From positions 62,001 to 126,000 of the IMG/VR virus record IMGVR_UViG_3300037297_000066: a stretch of 64,000 nucleotides of DNA; one strand, 5' to 3'. Below, one piece after another: positions 16,244 to 24,447 of this stretch (its first letter is position 1; the number at the start of each line of letters is the position of its first letter). This DNA comes from a virus. The notes under the pieces are model-generated. The model searched no databases, had not been told where the DNA came from, and saw nothing but the letters and a program-made list of their open reading frames with translations. A program made the translations under genes and the position numbers.

Positions 16244-16647
16244 TGCCCTACCAAGTTAGCGCCACTATTGGGTTCGTGACCAACTCCAGTTCCGCCATCA
16301 TGTTGTTCCCACCGGAACTGCTGAAGCACCCCGAGGTCAAAGCTTTTCTCGAAGCCTTCGAAATTGGGGAAGGTTTCGTAGGGGCCGACCTCTGGCATCG
16401 GGGCAGGTGCGGAACCATAGCCATTAGCCCGGCTCAAAAACGATTGGCCAAGACGCAACTCAAGCCAGACGTGGTTGACGAAGACACCTACACTGACAGC
16501 CGGGTTCCCGACTTCGATCCTGAAAGTGACGAAGTCTTGGTCATTTTCGGGGACGAATACAACACGGCCGCTTCAGAAATCGGAAGGTTTCTTCGTCTAG
16601 TAGCCGAGGAAGCTGGGATACCCTACTCCAGCAACGAGTACAACTAA
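16243..16647 (+). CDS. GFVTNSSS-motif protein next to the radical SAM enzyme
   Basis: The 134 residues begin MPYQVSATIGFVTNSSSAIM. A GFV[ST]NSSS segment close to the N-terminus occurs, from memory, in many otherwise unrelated bacterial and phage proteins of unknown function. The rest is an alpha/beta domain with an acidic middle (VDEDTYTDSRVPDFDPESDE). The TGATG overlap with the radical SAM gene makes stoichiometric co-translation likely, so the Ser/Asn-rich segment may be a modification site. That link is inferred from adjacency only. Confidence 0.7.
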   Translation: MPYQVSATIGFVTNSSSAIMLFPPELLKHPEVKAFLEAFEIGEGFVGADLWHRGRCGTIAISPAQKRLAKTQLKPDVVDEDTYTDSRVPDFDPESDEVLVIFGDEYNTAASEIGRFLRLVAEEAGIPYSSNEYN

Positions 16648-17045
16648 TGGCGGCCATCAAGCGACGAGGAGCAGGCCCTCTCGACAACCAGTCGGGGAAG
16701 GAATGGTTTCGTCAGATCCAGGAAGCTGTCTCCCAACAGATCTACTACGTGGCCACGCATCCTGAGGCTAGCCTGGTCAGTCATGACAAAGCCAGAGCGG
16801 CCATCGCTGTCCTATTCGCCTTGGAGCCGATGGTCGAGTTCCCTCTCACTACCTATGAGGATACGGTTTCGGTCCTTGCCCGGTTGATGCAGCATCCCCA
16901 ATGGCTGGCCCAGTGGCGCCATGAGGACGCTGTTTTGGAAGATCTCAACCGACACATAGACAAGGCTGAACGAGAACGAGATCGCCGGCTCACCGGGAAA
17001 CCAGAACGAGCATTCCCGACGGCCTGGGACAGAATTCGGCGCTGA
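16647..17045 (+). CDS. Unknown helical protein with WER tail
   Basis: The start overlaps the previous stop as TAATG. The 132-residue product is almost entirely helical (SGKEWFRQIQEAVSQQIYYV; EDLNRHIDKAERERDRRL) and ends AFPTAWDRIRR, with the tail at the very terminus. It is the last gene of the ATPase/radical SAM operon before a hairpin. Confidence 0.75.
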   Translation: MAAIKRRGAGPLDNQSGKEWFRQIQEAVSQQIYYVATHPEASLVSHDKARAAIAVLFALEPMVEFPLTTYEDTVSVLARLMQHPQWLAQWRHEDAVLEDLNRHIDKAERERDRRLTGKPERAFPTAWDRIRR

Positions 17046-17054
17046 GGTTCTTTT

Positions 17055-17074
17055 CATGCCCTGGCTAGGGCATG
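17055..17074 (+). promoter_or_regulatory. Hairpin overlapping the next start codon
   Basis: CATGCCCT and AGGGCATG form a perfect 8-bp stem with loop GGCT. The right arm contains the AGGG ribosome-binding core and the ATG at 17072, so folding would hide the start of the next gene. It could also act as an operator. Confidence 0.5.
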
Positions 17075-17875
17075 AGGCCCATCGCACTACCGCAAAAACA
17101 CGGAAAAGCCAGAGAACAAGCCCTCATAAACGCTGTTCTCGACGACAATTGTGACCTGCATTGGAGCGAGGTCACATCTGAAGAGGGGGGTCATCGCGGG
17201 GTATTTCGGATTTTCTCCGATGCCCTAGTCGTGAGCGTGTTGAACGGAGACACACCTCAAAACGTAAGGGTGAACGTCACAGCGGAGACTTCCCAGCACA
17301 TTGCGGACATCCTGGGGGCCTGCCTTCCCACAGCCAAACTCCTAGATCTGGCGTGGCTTCAAAGGAAAGCAACCCTGACTCCTTGCACCCGGAAAATCAC
17401 TTCCTCGACCAAGGCCATGATCGAGACAAGTCAGAGGGTGGATGCGCAGCTTCAAGCACTAGGCAACCCCCAGGGATTACTTTCAACGGTCGGCAAGCAC
17501 TGGATCCTGGACACAGCCATCCTGAAAAAGAAGAATCGAGCAGTCAACTATGGCTGGCACTTCGAAGGCTCCAGTTTCCACGATATCAAGGGAGAGGTAG
17601 CCGCCTCTGCCTACAAGGATCCCAATACGGGCCAGTACGGGAGACTCATCCAGGGAAGGGGGTCCGCCCATGACATCCACCACGTGGATTACTCCCAGAT
17701 CTGTCGGCTGGTAGCCCGAGACTGTGAGATCGATGGGGAAGTCAGAGATCTGGCTGACGTACTGAAGGACCCAGAGCTCAGCGTACTGGTCAGCCACCAG
17801 GGCCCTCTCTCCTTTCACCGGCATCCATACGTTGAAGAGAAGTACGTGGGGATGACCATTTTCGGAAGCCCGTAA
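17072..17875 (+). CDS. Unknown conserved-looking protein
   Basis: The 267 residues begin MRPIALPQKHGKAREQALIN. The C-terminal half has distinctive phrases (AVNYGWHFEG, AHDIHHVDYSQICRLV, LADVLKDPELSVLVSHQGPL) that, from memory, match an uncharacterised family found in actinobacterial and phage genomes. No enzyme motif is evident, although the clustered His residues around 193-196 could bind metal. Its start codon is buried in the hairpin at 17055-17074. Confidence 0.7.
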   Translation: MRPIALPQKHGKAREQALINAVLDDNCDLHWSEVTSEEGGHRGVFRIFSDALVVSVLNGDTPQNVRVNVTAETSQHIADILGACLPTAKLLDLAWLQRKATLTPCTRKITSSTKAMIETSQRVDAQLQALGNPQGLLSTVGKHWILDTAILKKKNRAVNYGWHFEGSSFHDIKGEVAASAYKDPNTGQYGRLIQGRGSAHDIHHVDYSQICRLVARDCEIDGEVRDLADVLKDPELSVLVSHQGPLSFHRHPYVEEKYVGMTIFGSP

Positions 17876-17877
17876 CC

Positions 17878-19224
17878 ATGCCCGCTCCTTCCTACCCCTA
17901 CCCCACGGACCAGTACGAGCCAACCCGGCCCGAGCTCTGGAGGGATGTGCTGGAGGTGGCAACAGGGAGGCGCCGAGAACTAAGAATCGGAGATCGTACC
18001 ATTCACTCCCCTAATGAGGGGCAGGGATTCGACAACATGCCTCACAACCCCAATGGCATTGCCTGGGCCGTGAAGCAGTACAATGGGTTCATGGGCGGTT
18101 GGCGTAAGAAGGAAGCAACGATGCCAGACACGGACACCTCCGACAACCCGATCAAACAGCCAGAGTTCACGGTCTTCCAACGTCAATCCCTGCAGAGGAT
18201 GGGTTTAGGAGGAGTGGTTGTTACCGATCACTTCGAGACCCATTGCCAAATGCAAGAGCTGCAAGCTCAAAGACTCGTGATGGGGTCAGCCGGCAAGAAG
18301 CCTGGTCAGTATTTCTGGAGTCTAACAGAGGCAGGTCAACGTCGAGTCACAGCAGCCCTCGGGGAAGACCTGAAGAGCCGAGTAGAAACCTTGATGCAGG
18401 CTTCTGACGAAGACGCCAAGAAAATGTCTCGGGACCTGGCCAAGTGGTTCGGAGAGAACTTCCAGCGGGTTCGGTCGGCCAAGACCCCTCGGGGCCAGAA
18501 ACGTGTCAAAGAGGAGGCCCAGCGTCTCTTGGATGTGTTGGAACTGATGGGAAACCCGGGGGGCCGAGTCACTCCAGGGGGAACCCAATCAGTGGTCAAA
18601 CAAGTCTGGGATCGCCTGGAACCCGACTTAGGGAACCTGGTGAAGTTCTTCACCTCGGAAGGGGACTTGTCCCGAGGCAAGCAAGAAGCTGTCACGGAAC
18701 TGAAGCTGTCTCACGCTACCTATCAGAACCGAGCCAACATCAGCGAGGCCAACTTCCGCAAGTACGCCGAAGCCGTGGACAAGGTCTTCGGATCCCTTAA
18801 GGGTTGGAGGAAGAAGGCTCTAGCCGGTAATCTCAAGGTAGCCTTCGTGGGACGAGGCGAAATGAAGCCTCAAGGCAAGTACGTCCGAGCCAAGGACGAA
18901 ATGCTGGTTCGGGCGACCCCCCAAGTCCTGAAGCGCTCTGCCGGCTACGGGAGCTTGGAATACATCCTGATCCACGAGCTGGGACACCGGTACGAGGAAA
19001 AGAACAAGCTCCCCACGGACTTCGACCGAGACGTGACCTGGAGGACCACCCGCTACAGCTGGACGGAGGGGGAAGCCTTTGCCGAGCTCTTTGCCCTCAG
19101 CCAGTTCAAATTGACCGGCAACTGGGATGCCAAGAAGGTCGAGAAGTTCGAGGACCTGATGTCTGGCAAGACCAAAGCAGCAGCTTTTCGAGTCCTCCAG
19201 CGCTACCAGCAGAGGGAAGCATGA
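17878..19224 (+). CDS. Putative zinc metallopeptidase with long N-terminal region
   Basis: The 448-residue protein carries a gluzincin-like motif HELGH at 366-370 (YILIHELGHRYEEK). About 30 residues later comes EGEAFAELFA, where a Glu could be the third zinc ligand. Residues 70-130 resemble a short DNA-binding-like helical part (FQRQSLQRMGLGGVVVTDHF), and residues 160-300 are helical. The location at the end of a run of unknown genes gives no target; it could be a virion-maturation or anti-host protease. Catalytic residues are intact by eye. Confidence 0.7.
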   Translation: MPAPSYPYPTDQYEPTRPELWRDVLEVATGRRRELRIGDRTIHSPNEGQGFDNMPHNPNGIAWAVKQYNGFMGGWRKKEATMPDTDTSDNPIKQPEFTVFQRQSLQRMGLGGVVVTDHFETHCQMQELQAQRLVMGSAGKKPGQYFWSLTEAGQRRVTAALGEDLKSRVETLMQASDEDAKKMSRDLAKWFGENFQRVRSAKTPRGQKRVKEEAQRLLDVLELMGNPGGRVTPGGTQSVVKQVWDRLEPDLGNLVKFFTSEGDLSRGKQEAVTELKLSHATYQNRANISEANFRKYAEAVDKVFGSLKGWRKKALAGNLKVAFVGRGEMKPQGKYVRAKDEMLVRATPQVLKRSAGYGSLEYILIHELGHRYEEKNKLPTDFDRDVTWRTTRYSWTEGEAFAELFALSQFKLTGNWDAKKVEKFEDLMSGKTKAAAFRVLQRYQQREA

Positions 19225-19817
19225 CCGTTCTGGTACTCCAGCCTCCACCGAGGGAGGCCCTTCAGTTGCGCCGGCTGAAAGTTCCAGGAGACAGAACCAT
19301 CCCCGGAACCCAGCACATCACCGTGTTCCATTTCGGGAAAGACGTGCCCAAGGGGATGCTGGACAAGATCCTTAAGAGCACCTACGAGGTGGCCGAACAA
19401 GTCCAACCCTTCTCGGTGTCGCTTCGGCAGATCTCCAGCTTACCCCGCCACCCGGACAAGGGAACCATCCCTGTGGTCTGTCCCGTGGAAGGCTCCGAGC
19501 TCCAGGATCTGTGGAAACGGCTCAAGAAGGTCTACGATCGAGACAAGGTGGAGTACAGCGGTAAATTCCCCACCTACAAGCCTCACACGACACTATCCTA
19601 CCTAGGAGAAGATGAAGAGGCGCCCCCTGACAGGCCGCTGCCCGAACCTCTCTCCTGGGACGTTTCCCAGCTCGTGTTATGGGGAGGGGACAAGGAAAAC
19701 GCTATTCTGGAGACCACCTTCCCCTTGGGGAAGAAGATGGCGACGATCCAGAAGGTAGCTACCCGGAGTCTTTGGAGACGATTTCCGAGTGGGGCTTTAC
19801 CTTGGGAATTGGAATAG
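19221..19817 (+). CDS. 2H phosphoesterase (LigT / 2'-5' RNA ligase-like)
   Basis: The 198-residue protein has the paired HxT motifs that define the 2H superfamily: H32-I-T34 in QHITVFHFG and H122-T-T124 in HTTLSYLG, at the expected separation. Members hydrolyse 2'-5' or cyclic phosphodiester bonds in RNA or cyclic oligonucleotides, and some phage members destroy defence second messengers; which applies here is unknown. The ATG overlaps the preceding stop as ATGA. The last 20 codons overlap a convergent gene. Confidence 0.8.
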   Translation: MTVLVLQPPPREALQLRRLKVPGDRTIPGTQHITVFHFGKDVPKGMLDKILKSTYEVAEQVQPFSVSLRQISSLPRHPDKGTIPVVCPVEGSELQDLWKRLKKVYDRDKVEYSGKFPTYKPHTTLSYLGEDEEAPPDRPLPEPLSWDVSQLVLWGGDKENAILETTFPLGKKMATIQKVATRSLWRRFPSGALPWELE

Positions 19818-20031
19818 CCTGCCACACCACTTTCTGGTCCTTGTTGTAGGATGCCCAAGCTTCGTGTCGGCTATCGAGCCACGCCAATCCGTTGCGCACG
19901 TTGCTTTCAGAAATTTTCTCTGCCTTGCACCACAGAGATAGTTCTTCCCAAGTACGAGGAGTGGCCAGGAACAGAACCAGCGGACGAGTTGCCTCGTACC
20001 ACCTCTCGTCTTCTGCTACCCACCAAGCCAT
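19759..20031 (-). CDS. Small protein, possible winged helix
   Basis: The 90 residues start MAWWVAEDERWYEATRPL and include TWEELSLWCKAEKISESN, then VRNGLAWLDSR, which has the helix pattern of a winged-helix domain. It overlaps the 3' end of the 2H phosphoesterase gene by 59 nt on the opposite strand. That overlap lowers confidence, but the codon pattern and amino-acid composition look natural. Confidence 0.5.
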   Translation of the reverse strand: MAWWVAEDERWYEATRPLVLFLATPRTWEELSLWCKAEKISESNVRNGLAWLDSRHEAWASYNKDQKVVWQAIPIPKVKPHSEIVSKDSG

Positions 20032-20109
20032 CTTACCTGTGAACCCCGGGAATGCTAGGGTACACTCCTGGAGAATGATTTGATAGGATTTGCCTCATAG
20101 GGGCTAGAA

Positions 20110-20925
20110 ATGCCTACTGACACAGAACGTTCCCTGCTTGCGTTGCTCGAACAGCATCGTCAGGAAACCAATACACCAGTCGCTGCTCCTCCTTCCCAAC
20201 TTCCTGAGCTGACTCCACAGGTACTCTTGGGAGCGGGGGCCCTGCTGGAGTTTGAAGCGGCTCAACAGATCCAGCCGGGGACCCCCGTGACCCCAGACGG
20301 AAGCCCCCATAGGGTACGAGCGGCTCAACAGGGAGAGCCCGTGGTAGGGTTGGCTCACTCAATGGGAAGACGAGTCGTAGAAGGCCGGGACGTCCAAACG
20401 GTTGTGACGTCCGAACCGTCGGTTCAGGAGTTGTCTCAACTTTTCATGAACTCCGAAGCAGAAGCGGCGTTTCAACTCTCTGGTGGAGACCATACAGTAG
20501 CGGCTGAGGACGCTTTTTCGGTGGAGTTCGACAGCGAGTTTGGAGGAGAGGGCACAACCACTCCCAACCCGGCTGCTCGGTTCCAGGTGGGTAGAGAGAG
20601 CCCTCCTCCAATCAACTTCAACCGAGCTCCAATGTCCGGCCCGTCGGACGGGGTGGTGGTGGCTACCCGAGGGTCCGATGGCAGCTTCAGGCAAGTGCCC
20701 CATAACGCCCCTCAGAGGCCCTCCTACGGCTCCTTCAGAGACGGGGCCCCAGGGTCCGTAGCAAGATCATTGAGGGACCACGTGACTCATGTAGAGGCCC
20801 AGAGGGACCCTATGATGGGCCCCTCCTCCAGACAACCAACGAGTCACCGAACGGTAGCTGCTCCGAACCCCAACCGTCACGTGTACCGACCGACTGCTTG
20901 GGAGCGCCTCATCTCAGACGACTAG
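20110..20925 (+). CDS. Unknown Ala/Pro-rich protein with WER tail
   Basis: The 271 residues begin with a helix (TERSLLALLEQHRQETN). A beta-rich domain (AAQQIQPGTPVTPDGSPHRV, QQGEPVVGLAHSMGRR) recalls small trimeric decoration proteins with G-x-P-V-x-x-D/G turns, but the likeness is weak. Residues 150-255 are low-complexity and likely disordered. It ends with the textbook tail VYRPTAWERLISDD. Confidence 0.7.
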   Translation: MPTDTERSLLALLEQHRQETNTPVAAPPSQLPELTPQVLLGAGALLEFEAAQQIQPGTPVTPDGSPHRVRAAQQGEPVVGLAHSMGRRVVEGRDVQTVVTSEPSVQELSQLFMNSEAEAAFQLSGGDHTVAAEDAFSVEFDSEFGGEGTTTPNPAARFQVGRESPPPINFNRAPMSGPSDGVVVATRGSDGSFRQVPHNAPQRPSYGSFRDGAPGSVARSLRDHVTHVEAQRDPMMGPSSRQPTSHRTVAAPNPNRHVYRPTAWERLISDD

Positions 20926-20941
20926 CCCTATTGGTCACTCT

Positions 20942-20954
20942 GGTGTAGGTAGTA
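20942..20954 (+). promoter_or_regulatory. GGTGTA-class promoter box
   Basis: GGTGTAGGTAGTA ends 3 nt before the GTG at 20958. Confidence 0.45.
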
Positions 20955-20957
20955 AGA

Positions 20958-21251
20958 GTGTCTCACGAGATCCCCAAGCACCTAGCCGACCTGTACCAGC
21001 TCATAGAGACGACAGAAGATCCTACGGCTCGGCTCAACCATCTCATGGATCTGGCCAGCAAGTTTGCGGCCAACCACGACTTACTCGACCACACGATGAT
21101 CGAGGAAATCCACGAACTGGTTGAACTGTACGAACGGAGCCGGTTAGACTACCGCCAAACAGCCGTTCGTTTGGGCAGACTTGCCATGACCATCATTCAA
21201 TCGGCCATCGACGAGGGAGACACCCTCGCCCCTAACCCGGAAGCCAACTGA
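20958..21251 (+). CDS. Small all-helical protein, GTG start
   Basis: The 97-residue product (VSHEIPKHLADLYQLIE...) is predicted to be helical throughout, with TMIEEIHELVELYERSRLD in the middle. The GTG is fixed by the promoter box just upstream. Its stop overlaps the endolysin start as TGATG, so it may be made in proportion to the endolysin. No family recognised. Confidence 0.65.
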   Translation: MSHEIPKHLADLYQLIETTEDPTARLNHLMDLASKFAANHDLLDHTMIEEIHELVELYERSRLDYRQTAVRLGRLAMTIIQSAIDEGDTLAPNPEAN

Positions 21252-22051
21252 TGCAACTCAAGACCATTCGCTCCGGTTCTCGTGGACCTATCGTCTGTGC
21301 CTGGCAGGAGTTCCTACTAGGTAAAAACTTTTACCTAGGCGAAGCTCACGGAATCTTCGACGAGGCCACAAAGGCATCCACTGAGAGCTACCAACGGTCG
21401 AAATTCCTTGATGACGACGGCGTTGTCGGAGGGATGACGTGGGGAGCGGCCTTGAGCGAGGGGTTTTCCTCCGAAGGTATCATCGAGGACAACCGTACGA
21501 AAGATGGCCCCAACTGGCCTCCGGCGCCCTCTGGCCTCAAGCCCCTCAGCTTGAAGAAGCGAAGTGAACTGTTTGGGTGGATCACGTTCAAGCCCAAGCC
21601 CACCAAAGGCAACCCCGAGGGCATTGTCATCACGAACAACTGGCAGAAGCAGCACCTGGGCAAGGTGGTGGTGCCCCAGCTCAAGGGAGTCGTGGGGGCC
21701 CCAAAGAGTGGCCGGGTATTCTGGCACACCGACGGCATTCCCCAACTCCTAGCGTTGTTTCAAGCCTGGGAGGATGCTGGGCTCAGGGGACTCATCCTGT
21801 CCTGGGCTGGCTCCTGGAGTCCTAGGTTTGTCCGAGGCTCCCGGACTTATCTCAGCAACCATAGTTGGGCGACGGCCTTCGACATCAACGTCCCCTGGAA
21901 TGGTCTCCGCAAAACTCCAGCCCTGGTGGGCAAGAAGGGAAGCGTCCGAGAGCTAGTTCCTATCGCCAATGAACTTGGTTTCTTTTGGGGCGGTCATTTT
22001 AAGCGTAAGGACGGCATGCACTTCGAGATGGCTAAGATCATCAAAGTCTAG
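21251..22051 (+). CDS. Endolysin: peptidoglycan-binding domain plus M15 (VanY-like) peptidase
   Basis: The 266-residue protein has a PG_binding_1 domain at 1-70 (IRSGSRGPIVCAWQEFL; GIFDEATKASTESYQ; DGVVGGMTW). An M15 LAS-type D,D-peptidase domain follows, with zinc ligands H204 and D211 in SNHSWATAFDIN and H257 in GMHFE. It should cut peptide cross-bridges in peptidoglycan. There is no signal peptide, so release probably depends on one of the small membrane proteins downstream. All zinc ligands are present. Confidence 0.88.
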   Translation: MQLKTIRSGSRGPIVCAWQEFLLGKNFYLGEAHGIFDEATKASTESYQRSKFLDDDGVVGGMTWGAALSEGFSSEGIIEDNRTKDGPNWPPAPSGLKPLSLKKRSELFGWITFKPKPTKGNPEGIVITNNWQKQHLGKVVVPQLKGVVGAPKSGRVFWHTDGIPQLLALFQAWEDAGLRGLILSWAGSWSPRFVRGSRTYLSNHSWATAFDINVPWNGLRKTPALVGKKGSVRELVPIANELGFFWGGHFKRKDGMHFEMAKIIKV

Positions 22052-22411
22052 ATGACTCTCCCCGCTTCCTACTGGGCACAGATTCCAGAAGTACGAGACT
22101 GGCTTCACCGGACCTACTCCCGGGGCCTGGGTCATGGGGCTCAACTCGTCGAGGCATACCGCCGGGCCGACAACGTAGCCACGGTGGACCGTATCCTCAC
22201 CAGCCTGGAAGAGGAGGGGTGGATCAAGAGGCTGAAGTACGTGCCTACTGTAGAGCAGATCTTCTTTGGGGTAGGTGGGAGGCCCCCGGGAAAGAAGGCC
22301 AGCCACGCTACAGGGTACGCTGTAGAGTTCACGTGGGAGGCGGTCTACGATTGTGAGGAACTGATGAAGTTCCTCGGCATAGGCCAATCAGCCCCTCCAG
22401 CCGGTGTATAG
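22052..22411 (+). CDS. Unknown protein, possible winged helix
   Basis: Its ATG directly follows the endolysin stop. The 119 residues have the alternating helix pattern VEAYRRADNVATVDRILTSL followed by EEEGWIKRLKYVPTVEQI, which would suit a winged-helix fold. It ends in a flexible Ala/Pro tail. The downstream promoter box sits inside its last codons. Function unknown. Confidence 0.7.
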   Translation: MTLPASYWAQIPEVRDWLHRTYSRGLGHGAQLVEAYRRADNVATVDRILTSLEEEGWIKRLKYVPTVEQIFFGVGGRPPGKKASHATGYAVEFTWEAVYDCEELMKFLGIGQSAPPAGV

Positions 22412-22413
22412 TA
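22403..22413 (+). promoter_or_regulatory. GGTGTA-class promoter box
   Basis: GGTGTATAGTA lies 9 nt before the ATG at 22423, within the end of the preceding gene. Confidence 0.55.
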
Positions 22414-22422
22414 CCTGAAAAG

Positions 22423-23016
22423 ATGTCAGACGACTGGCCTGAATTCACGAACCCTCCTTGTCAAGAGAACCTCTTGTTGGAGCCTCCCCCTATCGATGAG
22501 TCGATAGAAGCAGATTGGCTTGCCGTACAAGGGATAGAGATAGAGGAAGAACACAACGATGAGGGGCCTCCTAGGATTTCCAAAAAGGAACTTCGGGAGT
22601 TCATTCAGGCTGTGATCGAAAACAGGGTCTTCCTCTCGGCTCAAATCCAGAATCCTAACTCCAGGTTGGTTGGAAGCATTTTCCTGCCTCTATGTTTGGG
22701 AGGGTTTAGAGGGTGGACAGACAGAGCCATCAACAACATCGGAGTCATCTACGAGTACTACGGGAAAAACCAATCTCCTCGTAGCATCAACGGCTACCCG
22801 ATATTTTTCTCATGTCGTCTCTTGCACAAGGAAGACTGGGCTCTTGCAGATCGAGCTATCCGAAAGGTCACTGAGGCCCAACAACGGGCCCTAGAAGAAG
22901 TGGAGAACCGTGGAACTGAAATTGGACAAACTAGGCGCCAACGAACTGAAAGCACTCTCGACAGCGGTGAAGCAGGAGAGGGACCGGCGAGGCAAGAAAA
23001 ATCCTGCCAACCATGA
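22423..23016 (+). CDS. Unknown acidic protein
   Basis: The 197 residues begin with an acidic Pro/Glu-rich segment. A folded middle follows (SRLVGSIFLPLCLGGFRGWT, NGYPIFFSCRLL), then a helix (AIRKVTEAQQRALEEVENRG). The last 35 residues (GQTRRQRTESTLDSGEAGEG...) look unnatural, whereas the +1 frame over the same DNA looks protein-like (see 22910-23080). Either two genes overlap or a frameshift joins them. Confidence 0.65.
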   Translation: MSDDWPEFTNPPCQENLLLEPPPIDESIEADWLAVQGIEIEEEHNDEGPPRISKKELREFIQAVIENRVFLSAQIQNPNSRLVGSIFLPLCLGGFRGWTDRAINNIGVIYEYYGKNQSPRSINGYPIFFSCRLLHKEDWALADRAIRKVTEAQQRALEEVENRGTEIGQTRRQRTESTLDSGEAGEGPARQEKSCQP

Positions 23017-23080
23017 GCCCCCCACCTGGGTCATTCCGAACAAGGCTGTTGGGAAACCACAAGTAGCTACCCAACAGTGA
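22910..23080 (+). CDS. Possible overlapping small gene, GTG start
   Basis: In the +1 frame a GTG at 22910, with GGAG 5 nt upstream, opens a 56-residue frame (VELKLDKLGANELKALSTAV...) ending VATQQ at 23080. It is helical and basic, followed by a proline-rich part (EPPTWVIPNKAV). Its composition is more typical of this genome than the overlapping end of the gene above. No family recognised. Confidence 0.45.
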   Translation: MELKLDKLGANELKALSTAVKQERDRRGKKNPANHEPPTWVIPNKAVGKPQVATQQ

Positions 23081-23105
23081 TCTTTTGAAGTATAGCCTAT
23101 AGAGG

Positions 23106-23519
23106 ATGCTAGTAGCCTACGCAGCCTCTCAGGCAGACAACTTCTCCGATGCCCTCAAGGTCATACTGAAGGAAGGGGGCGTGTGGGGCGCCTTCGTCGT
23201 TTTGCTGATCCTGGCCTTGGTGGGAGTCCTAGGGGTCCTATGGAAAGTGGTGAAGGCACTTCTCAAAGCCAAGGATGACCGGCTGAGTGACCAGAAAAGT
23301 ATGACGGCCACCTTGAGCCAACTAAACCTGACTCTTAAGGATCAAGCCGTAGAGAGCAGTGCCCTGGCTAGCCGGTTGAGTGCAGAAACCACCACCAACA
23401 ACACGCAAGTGAAGGAATGTGCTCAGCAGACGGGACAAAAGGTAGAGAAGCTGGAAGCCTCTATCGTACAACTCCAACAGCAACAGGCGATCCTCCTCGT
23501 CAAACTAGGACAAGGATAG
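23106..23519 (+). CDS. Small membrane protein with coiled coil (holin/spanin-like)
   Basis: The 137 residues have one strong membrane helix (GAFVVLLILALVGVLGVLWKVV, residues about 28-50) followed by a coiled coil (LSQLNLTLKDQAVESSALAS ... EKLEASIVQLQQQQ). Its position two genes after an endolysin that lacks a signal peptide suggests a role in lysis. A holin normally has more membrane segments, so spanin-like is equally possible. Confidence 0.65.
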   Translation: MLVAYAASQADNFSDALKVILKEGGVWGAFVVLLILALVGVLGVLWKVVKALLKAKDDRLSDQKSMTATLSQLNLTLKDQAVESSALASRLSAETTTNNTQVKECAQQTGQKVEKLEASIVQLQQQQAILLVKLGQG

Positions 23520-23521
23520 AC

Positions 23522-23728
23522 ATGCACTGGTTCTGGAGAATGTTGAGCTGGTTCTGGCCTTTCGGGCGGGCTGCCAAAGTCCGACGGGAAAGAGTGGCCC
23601 AAGAAGCGGCTGTGGACTCGGCGTTCAGCAGCAAGCTACAGGAGACTCTGGTCTTGGGTAAAGACCTTCAGAAAGCGGTAGCTCGCATGAGGGAGTCCCG
23701 AGAAGCCAGGCAACGTGCAACACGGTAG
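23522..23728 (+). CDS. Small amphipathic/basic protein
   Basis: The 68 residues open with a Trp-rich amphipathic segment (MHWFWRMLSWFWPFGRAAKV) that would lie on a membrane. A charged helix with many Arg and Glu residues follows. The start is 2 nt after the preceding stop. The shape resembles small phage membrane-active proteins; function unproven. Confidence 0.6.
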   Translation: MHWFWRMLSWFWPFGRAAKVRRERVAQEAAVDSAFSSKLQETLVLGKDLQKAVARMRESREARQRATR

Positions 23729-23733
23729 TAGTT

Positions 23734-24447
23734 ATGGACTCAAAACTCGAAAACACCATCCAGTCGGCTGACCCCAAAATGATCAAGAAGGTCAGAGAGG
23801 CTGTTGAAAGACACTCTCCTCACCCACCCCCGACCGCGGAACAAGCTCTGTTCGAACCCGAAGAGCAACTCACCAACCCCGGGGGCAGCAACCAGATAGC
23901 GTGTTTTCTCAGGAAGGCTACTCAAAAGCTAGAAGAGGTTGGGGAGACGGCCAACTTCTTCACGGGGGGCCTAGACAAGATCGAAAGAGTGTTGCTGTTG
24001 GTCGTGCATCGCATGGGACGTTTTGGTATGGCCATGGCGTTGCTAGCCTTGTTCTGTGCCATCGCTTGTGTGCTTATGGTGCTGGTGATCCTTCGTCAAG
24101 AAGACATCTTGATGAACTACCAGGAGCTCAAGGCTCAACAAAGCGCATCCCACAAGCAGCAGACCACCCTGGTCGAATCTCAGAAACGAGTCGAAGAGAA
24201 GGTAGAGAAGGCCCAGGACAACATCGCAGAGGCCCAAGAACAGCTCGACGAGATGCCCAAGATCGCTGTCGTGGATGACGAAAAGTCATCGTCTTCAAAG
24301 CCTCGGTTAATCCTGAAGGCCCCCAAGCGAAGGTCCGTGAAGCACATGCCCTTCCCAGACTCAGATCCCCCTATACCTGTGGCGGAGCCCGACGAGCCTG
24401 AGGAAACTGTAGAGATACCTTTAGAACTGCCCCGCAAATCCCGCTAG
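23734..24447 (+). CDS. Membrane protein with coiled coil
   Basis: The 237 residues comprise a soluble N-terminal 85, a membrane helix (MAMALLALFCAIACVLMVLVIL, about 98-120), a coiled coil (LVESQKRVEEKVEKAQDNIA), and a Pro/Glu-rich C-terminus. This is the layout of a membrane-spanning linker protein and could be an i-spanin or part of a secretion-like complex. It completes the run of three membrane-associated genes after the endolysin. Its stop overlaps a convergent gene. Confidence 0.65.
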   Translation: MDSKLENTIQSADPKMIKKVREAVERHSPHPPPTAEQALFEPEEQLTNPGGSNQIACFLRKATQKLEEVGETANFFTGGLDKIERVLLLVVHRMGRFGMAMALLALFCAIACVLMVLVILRQEDILMNYQELKAQQSASHKQQTTLVESQKRVEEKVEKAQDNIAEAQEQLDEMPKIAVVDDEKSSSSKPRLILKAPKRRSVKHMPFPDSDPPIPVAEPDEPEETVEIPLELPRKSR

